In this document: in pieces, positions 8,316-15,547 of the stretch
How positions within the stretch are numbered: the stretch's first letter is position 1
Layout of the letters: each line of letters opens with the position of its first letter
The notes under the pieces: generated by a model
Database searches by the model: none
What the model was told of the DNA's origin: nothing
What the model saw: only the letters and a program-made list of their open reading frames with translations
IMG/VR virus record: IMGVR_UViG_3300049460_000312
Coordinates: 1 to 64,000 of that record
Strand: one strand, 5' to 3'
Length of the DNA: 64,000 bases
From: a virus
Program-made: the position numbers and the translations under genes

Positions 8316-9064
8316 GCGAGCTCCTTCACGGGTTCGAGAATACTGCCCAATTGCACACGGCCGTCCGGGGTGTACGTGACCTGGTGTGTCGACGTCGACG
8401 TTTTGATCTGTTCCTTCGCGTACGACTCATCGGTGAGCGCCATGCGCAGATGCGCCAGCGACTGGGCGTGCTCGCGATCGATCTTGTCGAAGGCGATCGA
8501 TTCCTTGAACTTGGCCATCACGTCACTGCCCGAGTTCAGTGCCTTGCCGGTTGCGTTACCCAGCTGCGCCAGCTCGTACTTGGCGATGTACTTGTCGACG
8601 TTGCGGCTGAACGCTGCATGCTTCTCGCGGGAGTCCTTGAACTGGTCGACACGGAATACGAGCAGCGCTTCGTATTCTTTCAGCGTCTGCATCGATTCTT
8701 CGGCTTCTTCCGGATACTGCTTGACGAGTTTCTTCGTCTTCTGACTGAAGAGTTCCACGGCGGCGACCTGTTGTTCCAGCATGCCACGTGCATCTTCCAG
8801 TGCTTGTGCCCGTTCCTGACGCTGGGCGATCAGGGTGGCGCAGGGATCACGCTCCACGACTTCCTTCACAGCCTTGTACTTCAGGTTCGTGAGCCACGTG
8901 GAAAAGGCTGGCTGCAAAGCCAGGGCGACACTGCCAACAACAAAGGCAGCGATCAGGCCAATCAACCCTTGAATGACCAGAAAGATCGTGGGGGCAACCA
9001 CAACCGCAACTCCTCCAGCGATCCCGACCTGTATCAGTCGTTTAAATCTTTGTTTTTTGTCCAT
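8312..9064 (-). CDS. membrane-anchored coiled-coil protein (250 aa)
   Basis: Starts ATG at 9064 (MDKKQRFKRLIQ). Two adjacent hydrophobic spans at about residues 12-31 and 32-55 (a hairpin into the membrane) are followed by a long charged helical region, about residues 75-165, with heptad-like spacing (QERAQALEDARGMLEQQVAAVELFSQKTKKLV), and a C-terminal tail. It is the first gene of the operon with the 52-aa membrane protein and the secreted TAXI-type protein. The layout suggests a small envelope complex, with this protein as cytoplasmic or membrane scaffold. Superinfection exclusion or lysis control are alternatives. Confidence 0.82.
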   Translation of the reverse strand: MDKKQRFKRLIQVGIAGGVAVVVAPTIFLVIQGLIGLIAAFVVGSVALALQPAFSTWLTNLKYKAVKEVVERDPCATLIAQRQERAQALEDARGMLEQQVAAVELFSQKTKKLVKQYPEEAEESMQTLKEYEALLVFRVDQFKDSREKHAAFSRNVDKYIAKYELAQLGNATGKALNSGSDVMAKFKESIAFDKIDREHAQSLAHLRMALTDESYAKEQIKTSTSTHQVTYTPDGRVQLGSILEPVKELA

Positions 9065-9151
9065 GATAACGGATGATAGGTTAGTGGATTGAGCGTACTC
9101 TACTCAAACCATCCCTGAGGTCTGTTAAAAACTAATACACCGGCAAAAAAA

Positions 9152-9215
9152 GAGAAGGTGCTGGCCGAAGCCAGCGCGACTCGGCACGGAGGAGTAGTGT
9201 GCCTTATCCCTTCTC
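9152..9215 (-). terminator. three-way-junction terminator with T-run
   Basis: The outer stem GAGAAGG/CCTTCTC encloses two inner hairpins, GCTGGC-CGAA-GCCAGC and GGCAC/GTGCC. On the minus strand it is followed by TTTTTTTGCC. Unusually elaborate for an intrinsic terminator; it ends the unit of the zinc-ribbon gene at 9231-9596. Confidence 0.75.
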
Positions 9216-9230
9216 AAAGGGAGAACGGTA

Positions 9231-9596
9231 TTACACTTGCGGGTCAATCAGAAACTTCAAGCCCGGCGTACGCATGGCTTCTTCCAGGGTCATGTTCGTA
9301 TTGACACCCATCGAACGCAGCACGCGCCACATCTCGCCACGCTCCACCTCTTCTTCCGTGGCTGCATCATCTACCCACTTTTCTACTACCGTCTCAACCG
9401 TGACTTTGGTGCCAAACACCACACGCCCATTACAGTGCTCACAGTTCACCTGACGCATCGGGTCGATCAGACGTTCGATCACTTCTTCTGGTGCACTGGC
9501 GAGCGAGTAGATGCGGTAGGTGCCAACAGCGCCGACCTGTTCGGTCGTTTCACGATTGCAATGCGGGCAATCAAACTTGACGGTATCGTAAGCCAC
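9231..9596 (-). CDS. zinc-ribbon-like protein (121 aa)
   Basis: GTG start at 9596 with GGAG five bases upstream. Two CxxC pairs, CPHC (residues 10-13) and CEHC (about 52-55), are separated by about 38 residues and should bind one zinc ion. The acidic C-terminal half (DDAATEEEVERGEMWRV) is probably helical. Such small ribbons in phages often contact nucleic acid or RNA polymerase; this is an inference from the fold only. Last gene before the three-way-junction terminator. Confidence 0.8.
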   Translation of the reverse strand: MAYDTVKFDCPHCNRETTEQVGAVGTYRIYSLASAPEEVIERLIDPMRQVNCEHCNGRVVFGTKVTVETVVEKWVDDAATEEEVERGEMWRVLRSMGVNTNMTLEEAMRTPGLKFLIDPQV

Positions 9597-9632
9597 ATTT
9601 TCTCCTAAAGGGTGTATAACAGGTACGACGTC

Positions 9633-10106
9633 CTACGAGCACAGCTGGACAATCGCCACGCCGTAACGATTGAGCGCACTGCGCTGCTGGTTCTGCTGTT
9701 CCATCTGACGCTCTAGCGCAACCATACTGTTCATGGCGGACAGCGTATCGGTATCCACCAGCTTCGCATCCAGATCATGCAGATACTTAGTGGCAGCTTC
9801 TTCCGTCACAAACATCCGGCTGTACATAGCGTACTGCTCAAAGTCCGGTCCCACACCGACACTCGCACACGAGATGCAATGGCGCCGACGCGCCGTCGCG
9901 ATGCTGTACTCGGTCACCGTGTGAAACACAAACGTCCAAAGACGACCACCGCGTTGGGTGATCGCTTTATACGGGCGCCCTGCCAGGGTAGCACGCACTG
10001 GCGCGAGCGCGTGGATCTGACCCGCGTACTTCAATGCCGCTACCATCCAAACTACCCGGCCCTGCCGAATATCTTCAAACTTTAACTTACCCGCCTTTGT
10101 CGGCAT
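9633..10106 (-). CDS. hypothetical protein (157 aa)
   Basis: ATG at 10106 (MPTKAGKLKFEDIRQG). Basic first half with a CxxC (HCISCASVG, near residue 78), and a helical Gln-rich stretch in the second half (ERQMEQQNQQRSALNR). Part of a run of small unknown genes between 9.2 and 12.0 kb, each with its own ribosome site and short spacing, which looks like an early accessory operon. No family recognised. Confidence 0.75.
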   Translation of the reverse strand: MPTKAGKLKFEDIRQGRVVWMVAALKYAGQIHALAPVRATLAGRPYKAITQRGGRLWTFVFHTVTEYSIATARRRHCISCASVGVGPDFEQYAMYSRMFVTEEAATKYLHDLDAKLVDTDTLSAMNSMVALERQMEQQNQQRSALNRYGVAIVQLCS

Positions 10107-10122
10107 TGTTCTTTTTCCTTTT

Positions 10123-10365
10123 TTAGTGCGCAGAAACAGCCAGACCCCGGAGATATTCCAATGCTTCGTTCAGCACCAGATCGAGGTCCGTATAGGTTTC
10201 GGTGAAGTAGACCGGAAGGCCGAGGGTAACTGCCGCCATCGACATGAACCATCGGTCCTCGCCTTCGCCTTCTTCACAGCTGATATCGTAGCCCAGATCG
10301 TGAGCCCGAGCTATGGCATGGACTTCGTTCAACTTCTCGACGTGTTCGATCCAGTGGAACGTCAT
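10123..10365 (-). CDS. hypothetical protein (80 aa)
   Basis: ATG at 10365 with GGAGA upstream, two bases after the preceding gene's stop. Acidic, soluble and probably helical at both ends (VEKLNEVHAIARAHDLGYD; DLDLVLNEALEYLRGLAV). Function unknown. Confidence 0.75.
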   Translation of the reverse strand: MTFHWIEHVEKLNEVHAIARAHDLGYDISCEEGEGEDRWFMSMAAVTLGLPVYFTETYTDLDLVLNEALEYLRGLAVSAH

Positions 10366-10367
10366 CG

Positions 10368-10733
10368 CTACTCTCCGCGGTGATACGCAGCGAGCTTGCG
10401 GCGATGCGCTGCACAGAGGTCGTACACTGGACCCGCAGGTCCCTCATCCGGGTCGCGGCAAGGCCACACGCGCGCGGGAATGAGAGCTTTGCAATGGTCG
10501 CACCAGTTCTGCACCATGCCGGCTTGTTCAGCAGCGCGGGCGGCCTGGATTTGAGCGTTATACTTATCCAGACACTCCTGACAGTAATCGTTGAGCTCTG
10601 CACCCATCGAATCTGTTTCGCCTTGAATTCTGGCGACTGCCGGCCGTGCGTGATGGTGATCGCAGGCCATGCTAGGCGGCAGAGGGTGGCGGTGACCAGG
10701 TAGAGTGGAAGTAGGTCCAGTGACAGCGGCCAT
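10368..10733 (-). CDS. small Cys/His-rich protein, probable zinc finger (121 aa)
   Basis: ATG at 10733 with AAGGAG upstream. The core YCQECLDKYN (about residues 50-59) and WCDHCKAL (about 77-84), followed by CRDPDEGPAGPVYDLCAAHRR, offers six cysteines plus histidines, enough for one or two zinc sites; the ending resembles the tail of treble-clef or DksA-type fingers. The first 35 residues are His/Pro-rich and likely disordered. It may bind nucleic acid or RNA polymerase; not established. Confidence 0.77.
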   Translation of the reverse strand: MAAVTGPTSTLPGHRHPLPPSMACDHHHARPAVARIQGETDSMGAELNDYCQECLDKYNAQIQAARAAEQAGMVQNWCDHCKALIPARVWPCRDPDEGPAGPVYDLCAAHRRKLAAYHRGE

Positions 10734-10777
10734 CTGTTGTTACTCCTTGGGTTAGTTAAGAGAGAGGAATACAAAGA

Positions 10778-11323
10778 CTATGCGGTGACGCGACCAACGA
10801 CTTTGTGCAACGTCGCCAGCAAGTCCTGAAAGAACACTTCCTTCGCTACACGGGTCGTGGTATCGCCGGAAAAGTTCACAGCGTTATACCAGTCAGCAGC
10901 TTCCCTGAGCGGCATCAAACGGTTGACAAAAGCCATGCGATACTTCGACAGTTCGGAGTGCGGAGGATGCGCAGTCTCAGCTACTGTCAGGGTATTGGCC
11001 CAACTGGCTTCATGCGCTAACTGGCGAGAGAGCAGCCGGGCTTGGAGATCCTGGTAAATCCGCACGAGGGTTGGCCAACCGTCTTCGGTTGACACCACCA
11101 TCACGTAAAACGTGTCCCAGCGCTTGGCGCGGATGCGATCGTGATCGTCATGCATTTCATCAGCGGCATGACCTTCACACGACCAGACCGGTGCGATATG
11201 TGGCAGCTGGTTAAAGAGCTTGGTTACTTCCGGCATGCGAGGATCGGCATTCTTAAAGCCGCTCCTTTCCCACACGTCGTGTCGTGCTTTAAAGAATTCT
11301 ACTTGCAGTTCTGTGGCGAACAC
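10778..11323 (-). CDS. hypothetical protein (181 aa)
   Basis: ATG at 11323 (MFATELQVEFFKARHDVWERSG). Soluble; a helix-rich protein with a His/Asp/Glu cluster near residues 50-62 (SCEGHAADEMHDDHDR) that could hold a metal ion. It lies in the small-gene operon at 9.2-12.0 kb, with short leaders each carrying TAGTTAAGAGAGA-like purine tracts (compare 10,755-10,769 and 11,337-11,352). Family not recognised. Confidence 0.77.
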   Translation of the reverse strand: MFATELQVEFFKARHDVWERSGFKNADPRMPEVTKLFNQLPHIAPVWSCEGHAADEMHDDHDRIRAKRWDTFYVMVVSTEDGWPTLVRIYQDLQARLLSRQLAHEASWANTLTVAETAHPPHSELSKYRMAFVNRLMPLREAADWYNAVNFSGDTTTRVAKEVFFQDLLATLHKVVGRVTA

Positions 11324-11350
11324 TGCGTCTCCTGGGTTAGTTGAGAGAGA

Positions 11351-11611
11351 TTAAACGAGATGCGCTTTCAGGCCGGCAATCGGCAGCGCCTCAGCATTCA
11401 ACAAGGCGCTGCGCTGTGACATACCTTCCGCATAGTGCACCGAGAAACACACGAGTACCGGGTAGTGATACTCGTGGTACGACGGACCGCCGATAAAATC
11501 TTCCGCAAAGGGCAGGACGATACCCATGTAGTGCTTGCTGGCTTCCTCGAATCCTTCGCAGTCACGGGCGAGATAGAACGCACCGCCCAGATGTTCAAAG
11601 GGCTGTTGCAT
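11351..11611 (-). CDS. hypothetical protein (86 aa)
   Basis: ATG at 11611 after AGGAG, nine bases past the end of the next gene upstream. Aromatic-rich small soluble protein (SYHEYHYPVLVCFSVHY near residues 44-60). No motif recognised. Confidence 0.75.
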   Translation of the reverse strand: MQQPFEHLGGAFYLARDCEGFEEASKHYMGIVLPFAEDFIGGPSYHEYHYPVLVCFSVHYAEGMSQRSALLNAEALPIAGLKAHLV

Positions 11612-11620
11612 GATCGCCTC

Positions 11621-12007
11621 CTAACTGTTGACGGCCGGATCGTCGAACTCTTCGGTATTCTGCACTTCAATCGACCAGCGACCCGCTGCGACTTCCACTG
11701 CGCGTTCCTCGACTTCGCCACCGAGTTCCTGCGCCACCCGATACAGCAGGCGCGGATGAAACACGTGGTCGGAGATCTGGGCGTCGTTGTATTCACCGAG
11801 GACAGCGAGCACCACATCACTGTCGACCTTCTCGACATGACCGTCGGGCGTGATCACGTAGATCTCGTACCACTTGGTGTAGTTCTCCAGCGTGAGGATA
11901 GGCACCGACGCGGGCTGACCCACGTAGAGTAGCTGATGGCCGCGAGGCGAGTAGTAGGCACGCGGTGGCGATACCTGAGTGGAGGCAATTCTGACGGGGG
12001 AGTTCAT
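11621..12007 (-). CDS. hypothetical protein (128 aa)
   Basis: ATG at 12007 with AAGGAAA upstream. Likely beta-rich in its first half (LLYVGQPASVPILTLENYTKWYEIYVITPDGHVEK) with an acidic C-terminus. It is divergent from the holin-like gene across 62 bases holding a perfect inverted repeat. Family unknown. Confidence 0.77.
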   Translation of the reverse strand: MNSPVRIASTQVSPPRAYYSPRGHQLLYVGQPASVPILTLENYTKWYEIYVITPDGHVEKVDSDVVLAVLGEYNDAQISDHVFHPRLLYRVAQELGGEVEERAVEVAAGRWSIEVQNTEEFDDPAVNS

Positions 12008-12038
12008 TTTACCGGTTTCCTTTAAATGAAGACAATTT

Positions 12039-12059
12039 TATGAATCACTACGATTCATA
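12039..12059 (+). promoter_or_regulatory. perfect 8-bp inverted repeat upstream of the holin-like gene
   Basis: TATGAATC-ACTAC-GATTCATA, starting with TATG and ending one base before the GGAG ribosome site of the holin-like gene. It could be an operator, or a 5' stem-loop of a transcript that begins at the TATG element. Confidence 0.55.
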
Positions 12060-12069
12060 CGGAGTCTTT

Positions 12070-12333
12070 ATGAAATTCGAACTCGAACTTATCGACGGCT
12101 GGAAGAAGTTCTATTCCATGTACTCGATCTGGTTTTTTGCTGCGCTCGGTAGTCTGCCGGACCTTTTCAATCTCGCCATTCAAAACGGCTTGATCACGAG
12201 CGCTAGCGCTCCCGAACTGCTCACCCGCGCAATCAATCTCGTTGCGTTCGTGGGCGCGGCTTCCCGCCTGGTGAAACAGAAGGCGCTGGCTGCTGAACAA
12301 ACGGCTGAACCGCCAGCCGGTTCCGCAAACTAA
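12070..12333 (+). CDS. holin-like small membrane protein (87 aa)
   Basis: I choose the ATG at 12070 (MKFELELIDGWKKFYSMYS) because GGAG lies six bases ahead; an ATG at 12040 sits inside the inverted repeat and lacks a site. The pattern WKKxxxxxSIWFFAALGSLPDLFNLAI, then a second hydrophobic segment ending ASRLVKQKA, matches the two-span phage holin type that begins with a D-W-K-K motif and ends GRLVKQ. It would permeabilise the inner membrane at lysis. It is one of the few plus-strand genes in this half and has its own terminator. No endolysin or spanin is adjacent. Confidence 0.75.
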   Translation: MKFELELIDGWKKFYSMYSIWFFAALGSLPDLFNLAIQNGLITSASAPELLTRAINLVAFVGAASRLVKQKALAAEQTAEPPAGSAN

Positions 12334-12339
12334 AGCGGT

Positions 12340-12373
12340 GGAAGAGGGGCTTTGGCTCCTCTTCCTTTTATGC
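12340..12373 (+). terminator. terminator after the holin-like gene
   Basis: GGAAGAGG/CCTCTTCC stem (12,340-12,365) followed on the plus strand by TTTTATGC. The converging minus-strand 126-aa gene ends four bases beyond it. Confidence 0.8.
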
Positions 12374-12376
12374 CGC

Positions 12377-12757
12377 TCAGGCTTGTTTGTTAATGCGTTC
12401 CTGCATCTCTGTCAGCTGATCAAGCAGAAATGGACTTGCCTTGCGCAGTTCGAGCAACGGCAGCGTGGCAAAGTACACAGTGAAATCGTTACGGTAATGC
12501 GGGTCTTTGTAGGCCGTCGGAAACGTGTCGCGCGGGAAAGCCCTTTCCTGGACATCGCGCGGTAATAGTCGAGACATATCCCGCATTGTCCGGGTGACAA
12601 TCGCGGCTACTCGGCTCGGGCTGAGATCAAACCGCTCGGCCACCACTTTGTACGACAGGCCTTCCATCACTTGCTTGGTGACAGCGATCCGACGTTCCAT
12701 ATTCGGTCCTTTACGCAGATGCTGCCAAGCTCTTTCATCAAACAAACATTCTGGCAC
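12377..12757 (-). CDS. helix-turn-helix protein, paralogue 1 (126 aa)
   Basis: GTG start at 12757 with a very strong ribosome site (TTAGGAGGTAGT). Residues about 22-60 (ERRIAVTKQVMEGLSYKVVAERFDLSPSRVAAIVTR) form a sigma-region-4 or transposase-like helix-turn-helix. After it comes PxxTFPTAYKDPHYRND and a C-terminal helix (LRKASPFLLDQLTEMQERI). The same order appears in the proteins at 13,392-13,799 and 15,548-15,943. Probably a DNA-binding regulator; its target is unknown. Confidence 0.8.
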   Translation of the reverse strand: MPECLFDERAWQHLRKGPNMERRIAVTKQVMEGLSYKVVAERFDLSPSRVAAIVTRTMRDMSRLLPRDVQERAFPRDTFPTAYKDPHYRNDFTVYFATLPLLELRKASPFLLDQLTEMQERINKQA

Positions 12758-12765
12758 ACTACCTC

Positions 12766-12951
12766 CTAACGAGCTGTACGAGAATCAAATACGTGCGAGA
12801 CTCGTGACTCTGGTGTCTGCACAAAACCTGTAGGGCTGTCGGAAAGTTCTAAGAGGTCAGCAATCACGTAAACGAACAAACAAAAGAAGCCTACGCGAAG
12901 GACCATTTTAAGTCTGCGGCGCGTGCGGCGACGAACCCGATACGGCTTCAT
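12766..12951 (-). CDS. small basic membrane protein (61 aa)
   Basis: ATG at 12951 (MKPYRVRRRTRRRLK) with AAGGA seven bases upstream. A strongly basic N-terminus (nine Arg/Lys in 15) is followed by one hydrophobic span (VLRVGFFCLFVYVIADLLEL) and a polar tail, so N-in, C-out topology is expected. It sits between two genes of the helix-turn-helix block. Function unknown; small toxin-like or holin-accessory roles are possible. Confidence 0.7.
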   Translation of the reverse strand: MKPYRVRRRTRRRLKMVLRVGFFCLFVYVIADLLELSDSPTGFVQTPESRVSHVFDSRTAR

Positions 12952-12961
12952 CGAGAATTCC

Positions 12962-13399
12962 TTACAACGACAACGACACTGGCTCACACCTAAAGAACGA
13001 CATCGGTACAGGACCCTTCATGGGCTGGACGGTGAGCTCATCCACTTTCATAAGCGTAGGAACAATGCGGCGCAACACTACTTCTTCCTCGTCCCGCAAC
13101 TTCTTGAACGGACCCTCGAAGTACACAAACTCCGACTGTTCCAATTCCCGAGGGATCTCCAGCTCATCCAGGATCTTGGCCATCGGTTTGTGCAACAACG
13201 CCACATAGCGCACGATATCCAGCGGCGTCTCAACCGAGTACGACTCGGCGTTGAGTTTCAGTGCTCGCCTGAATTCTTCGGGGCGAAACCGATGCGCCAT
13301 GTCGATCCGCTCTTTAAGCGTGTAGGCCTTAATAAGCTGTCGTCGATAGCCCGGGTACTCGCGGGTGGGACGGCCCGGAATCCATGTCATGCTAGTCAT
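12962..13399 (-). CDS. hypothetical protein (145 aa)
   Basis: ATG at 13399 with GGAG nine bases upstream, overlapping the end of the second helix-turn-helix gene by eight bases. It has the same general build as its neighbours' C-termini (PLDIVRYVALLHKPMAKILDELEI, then a charged helix) but I see no clear helix-turn-helix. Likely a partner in this regulatory cluster. Confidence 0.75.
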   Translation of the reverse strand: MTSMTWIPGRPTREYPGYRRQLIKAYTLKERIDMAHRFRPEEFRRALKLNAESYSVETPLDIVRYVALLHKPMAKILDELEIPRELEQSEFVYFEGPFKKLRDEEEVVLRRIVPTLMKVDELTVQPMKGPVPMSFFRCEPVSLSL

Positions 13400-13799
13400 T
13401 CTTCAATACTCCTGTGGTAGAGTTGGCGCACTCGCTGGCCTGACGAACAATCTCGTCCAGGTGCAGAGTCACGAATTCTTTTTCGGCAATCAGATCCGGT
13501 AACTTAAGCCAGCGCGGCTGCAGCTTGTCGGTTGTCCTATCATAGGCGTGTGGGTACTTTTCCAGAGTGAAGGGATGCTCACCCTTGCTCTCCCACAAGA
13601 CCTCGTTAAGTGCTGCTTCTAACGAGTGTCGTACCGCAGTCACTGACAACGACATCGAGCGCGCTACCACGCCGATGGGGACACCCTCCAGAAGCTGTCT
13701 CATCACTTCCATATTACGGGCCAGACGGGGATTTCGACCGTTTATTGAGCGGCCGTGCATCTGTTCACCTGTCAATGTCCGACGCCTAAGAGTACGCAT
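13392..13799 (-). CDS. helix-turn-helix protein, paralogue 2 (135 aa)
   Basis: ATG at 13799 with AAGGAAGG upstream. Residues about 27-62 (ARNMEVMRQLLEGVPIGVVARSMSLSVTAVRHSLE) align with paralogue 1: same LEG turn, VVA helix, and S-x-x-x-V recognition helix. A P-x-AY element (EKYPHAYDR) and a C-terminal helix with an EKEF...L pattern follow as in the others. The first 25 residues are strongly basic (MRTLRRRTLTGEQMHGRSINGR). Likely DNA-binding. Confidence 0.8.
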   Translation of the reverse strand: MRTLRRRTLTGEQMHGRSINGRNPRLARNMEVMRQLLEGVPIGVVARSMSLSVTAVRHSLEAALNEVLWESKGEHPFTLEKYPHAYDRTTDKLQPRWLKLPDLIAEKEFVTLHLDEIVRQASECANSTTGVLKND

Positions 13800-13842
13800 T
13801 TTTAGCCTTCCTTACAGTCTGTAAGCGATTTTGGAGAGTTCA

Positions 13843-13863
13843 CCCATCGTATGGAGCCCTCGC
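13843..13863 (+). promoter_or_regulatory. TATG element plus short hairpin upstream of the Ala/Pro/Glu-rich gene
   Basis: TATG directly followed by GAGC-CCTC-GCTC (full stem TGGAGC/GCTCCA), about 35 bases before the start. The arrangement mirrors TATG plus hairpin at 12,039-12,059 in front of the holin-like gene. Confidence 0.4.
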
Positions 13864-13895
13864 TCCACTAACTTTTTTCTTAAGTGAGTAAAGCA

Positions 13896-15380
13896 ATGTC
13901 GGACGCAACGACCAACACCGTAAATCAAGAAGTTGACCCTGCCGCTGAAGTAGCAATTGCAGCTGAAACGGTCGACACGAGCGTCCCCGCAACTCCGGAA
14001 GCAGCTCCTGCTGAGCAAGCCGCCGTCGTCGTGGATGAAGAACAACCTGGCCAACCTACCGATGCTACCGTCGCTGAATCGACGGACGCACAGGTCGTCG
14101 AAGCCCAACCCGCTGCGGATACGCCTGCTGTCGAAGCAGAAGCCCCTGCTGTGGAAGCACAACCCGAAGAAGCTGCACCGGTCGCTGTCGAAGCTGACCC
14201 GGTCGCCGAACAGCCTGCGGCCGATCCGGCGCAAGCCGAAGCACCTGTGGTGGCTGACGAAGCTCCGGCAGAACAAGCTGAGCAACCGGCTGCTACGAAT
14301 GAAGCTGCTCCGGCAGTCATCGAGCAACCCGCTGTGGAAACCCCGGCCGAAGTTCCGGCTGAGCAACCGGCAGAAGTGGCACCGGTTGAAGTGGAAGCAC
14401 CGGCAGTCGAAACCCCGGTTGACGCAGCGCCTGCTGAAGAGCAAGCTGCTGTCGAAGCCCCGGTCGAGACCGCAGTGGCGGAAACTCCCGCAGAACAGCC
14501 GGCCGAACAGGCTCCGGTTGCCGAGGCACCTGCTGTGGACGCGCCGGGCGCTGACACGCCCGTCGACGCTCCGGCAGCTGAAGCTCCTGCGCAGGAAGCT
14601 GCTGCTGATGCGCCTGCAGTCGACGCTCCGGTGGAAGCACCGGCAGCAGACCCGGTCGCTGAAGTTTCGGTCGAAGCACCTGCGGAGACTGCTGATGAAC
14701 CCGTTGCTGAACAACCTGCCGCTCAAGACCCTGTGGTCGACGAGCAACCTGCTGCTGCTGAAGTTCCGGCGGCATCCGACACTGCTGAAGCTGCTCCTGC
14801 AGCTGAAGAAGCTCCCGCTGTGGCGGATGATGCAGGCAGCCAAGATTCGGCGCCCGTAGTAGAAACCCCGGTGGAAAGCGCACCGGCCCAAGAAGAGGCA
14901 CAACAAGATGCAGCCCCTGTCTCGGGAGACGCTCCTGCAGCTTCGGATAACGGCGCTGATGCACCGGTCGTGGCGGAAGAACCCGCGCCCGTTGCAGCTG
15001 ACCCGGCTCCCGCAGCTGACGTACCTGCAGCGACGGATACCCCGGCAGATGCTGGCGAAACGCAACCCGCACCGGGAAGCGACGCTGGCGATGCAGAGGC
15101 TCCGGCTCCGGTAGTGGATCAACCCGCTGCTGACGCTCCCACAGAAACGCCTGTGGAAACGCCGGTCGACACGCCCGTGGACACTCCGGTGGAAGTGGCT
15201 CCGGTGGAACCCGTCGTGGTTGTGGTGAAGGAAGAAATTTCCCACCGCTTCCTCGAAGAGATCCGCCACGAGCTGACGGCATTCGAACACGAGATGATGG
15301 CTCGCGTCTTCGGCATCCTCTCGCGTATCAAGCCGCATCATCGTGAGAAGCTGTTCGAGCACTTCAAGAAGCATCGCTAA
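13896..15380 (+). CDS. Ala/Pro/Glu/Val-rich disordered protein with C-terminal helical tail (494 aa)
   Basis: ATG at 13896 (MSDATTNTVNQEVDPAAE); the GTG 12 bases earlier lacks a ribosome site. Residues about 10-435 are built from irregular units such as AEQPA, VEAPAVE and VETPVD, almost free of aromatic and basic residues, so strongly acidic and disordered. The last ~55 residues change abruptly to a folded, basic, His-rich helical tail (SHRFLEEIRHELTAFEHEMM, IKPHHREKLFEHFKKHR). A long acidic Pro-rich arm with a compact end is seen in tethers, spacers and condensate-forming proteins; which applies is unknown. It has its own TATG-plus-hairpin leader and terminator. Confidence 0.85.
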   Translation: MSDATTNTVNQEVDPAAEVAIAAETVDTSVPATPEAAPAEQAAVVVDEEQPGQPTDATVAESTDAQVVEAQPAADTPAVEAEAPAVEAQPEEAAPVAVEADPVAEQPAADPAQAEAPVVADEAPAEQAEQPAATNEAAPAVIEQPAVETPAEVPAEQPAEVAPVEVEAPAVETPVDAAPAEEQAAVEAPVETAVAETPAEQPAEQAPVAEAPAVDAPGADTPVDAPAAEAPAQEAAADAPAVDAPVEAPAADPVAEVSVEAPAETADEPVAEQPAAQDPVVDEQPAAAEVPAASDTAEAAPAAEEAPAVADDAGSQDSAPVVETPVESAPAQEEAQQDAAPVSGDAPAASDNGADAPVVAEEPAPVAADPAPAADVPAATDTPADAGETQPAPGSDAGDAEAPAPVVDQPAADAPTETPVETPVDTPVDTPVEVAPVEPVVVVVKEEISHRFLEEIRHELTAFEHEMMARVFGILSRIKPHHREKLFEHFKKHR

Positions 15381-15410
15381 GCTGCGAAAAAAGAAGTAAG
15401 CGGTAAGTAA

Positions 15411-15444
15411 GCCTCCTGGGCGCGAGCCCGGGAGGCTTTTATGC
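15411..15444 (+). terminator. terminator after the Ala/Pro/Glu-rich gene
   Basis: GCCTCC(T)GGG/CCC(G)GGAGGC stem followed by TTTTATGCC on the plus strand. Confidence 0.85.
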
Positions 15445-15448
15445 CGCT

Positions 15449-15538
15449 TTACAACAGCACGTACATCACAAAGCCGAATAACGGTACGATCCACCAGACA
15501 TACCAGTACACTGATCGTTTACCTTTCTCAGCACTCAT
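15449..15538 (-). CDS. membrane microprotein (29 aa)
   Basis: Sequence MSAEKGKRSVYWYVWWIVPL then FGFVMYVLL. ATG at 15538 is preceded by TAAGGAG at good spacing and sits nine bases after the stop of the third helix-turn-helix gene, so translation is plausible. It is a charged head plus one Trp/Tyr-rich transmembrane span. Such microproteins can regulate membrane enzymes or act as small toxins; no function can be assigned. Confidence 0.6.
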   Translation of the reverse strand: MSAEKGKRSVYWYVWWIVPLFGFVMYVLL

Positions 15539-15547
15539 GATAGCTCC

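Noticed and set aside
13896-15380. Tandem DNA repeats or a CRISPR-like array in the Ala/Pro/Glu-rich gene
   Set aside because: The amino-acid units are irregular and the DNA is not repeated with fixed period. No direct repeats with unique spacers were found anywhere in the window.
13812-15494. 560-codon minus-strand frame opposite the Ala/Pro/Glu-rich gene
   Set aside because: Cys/Arg/Ser/Phe low-complexity product, no ribosome site; a reflection of the repetitive plus-strand codons.
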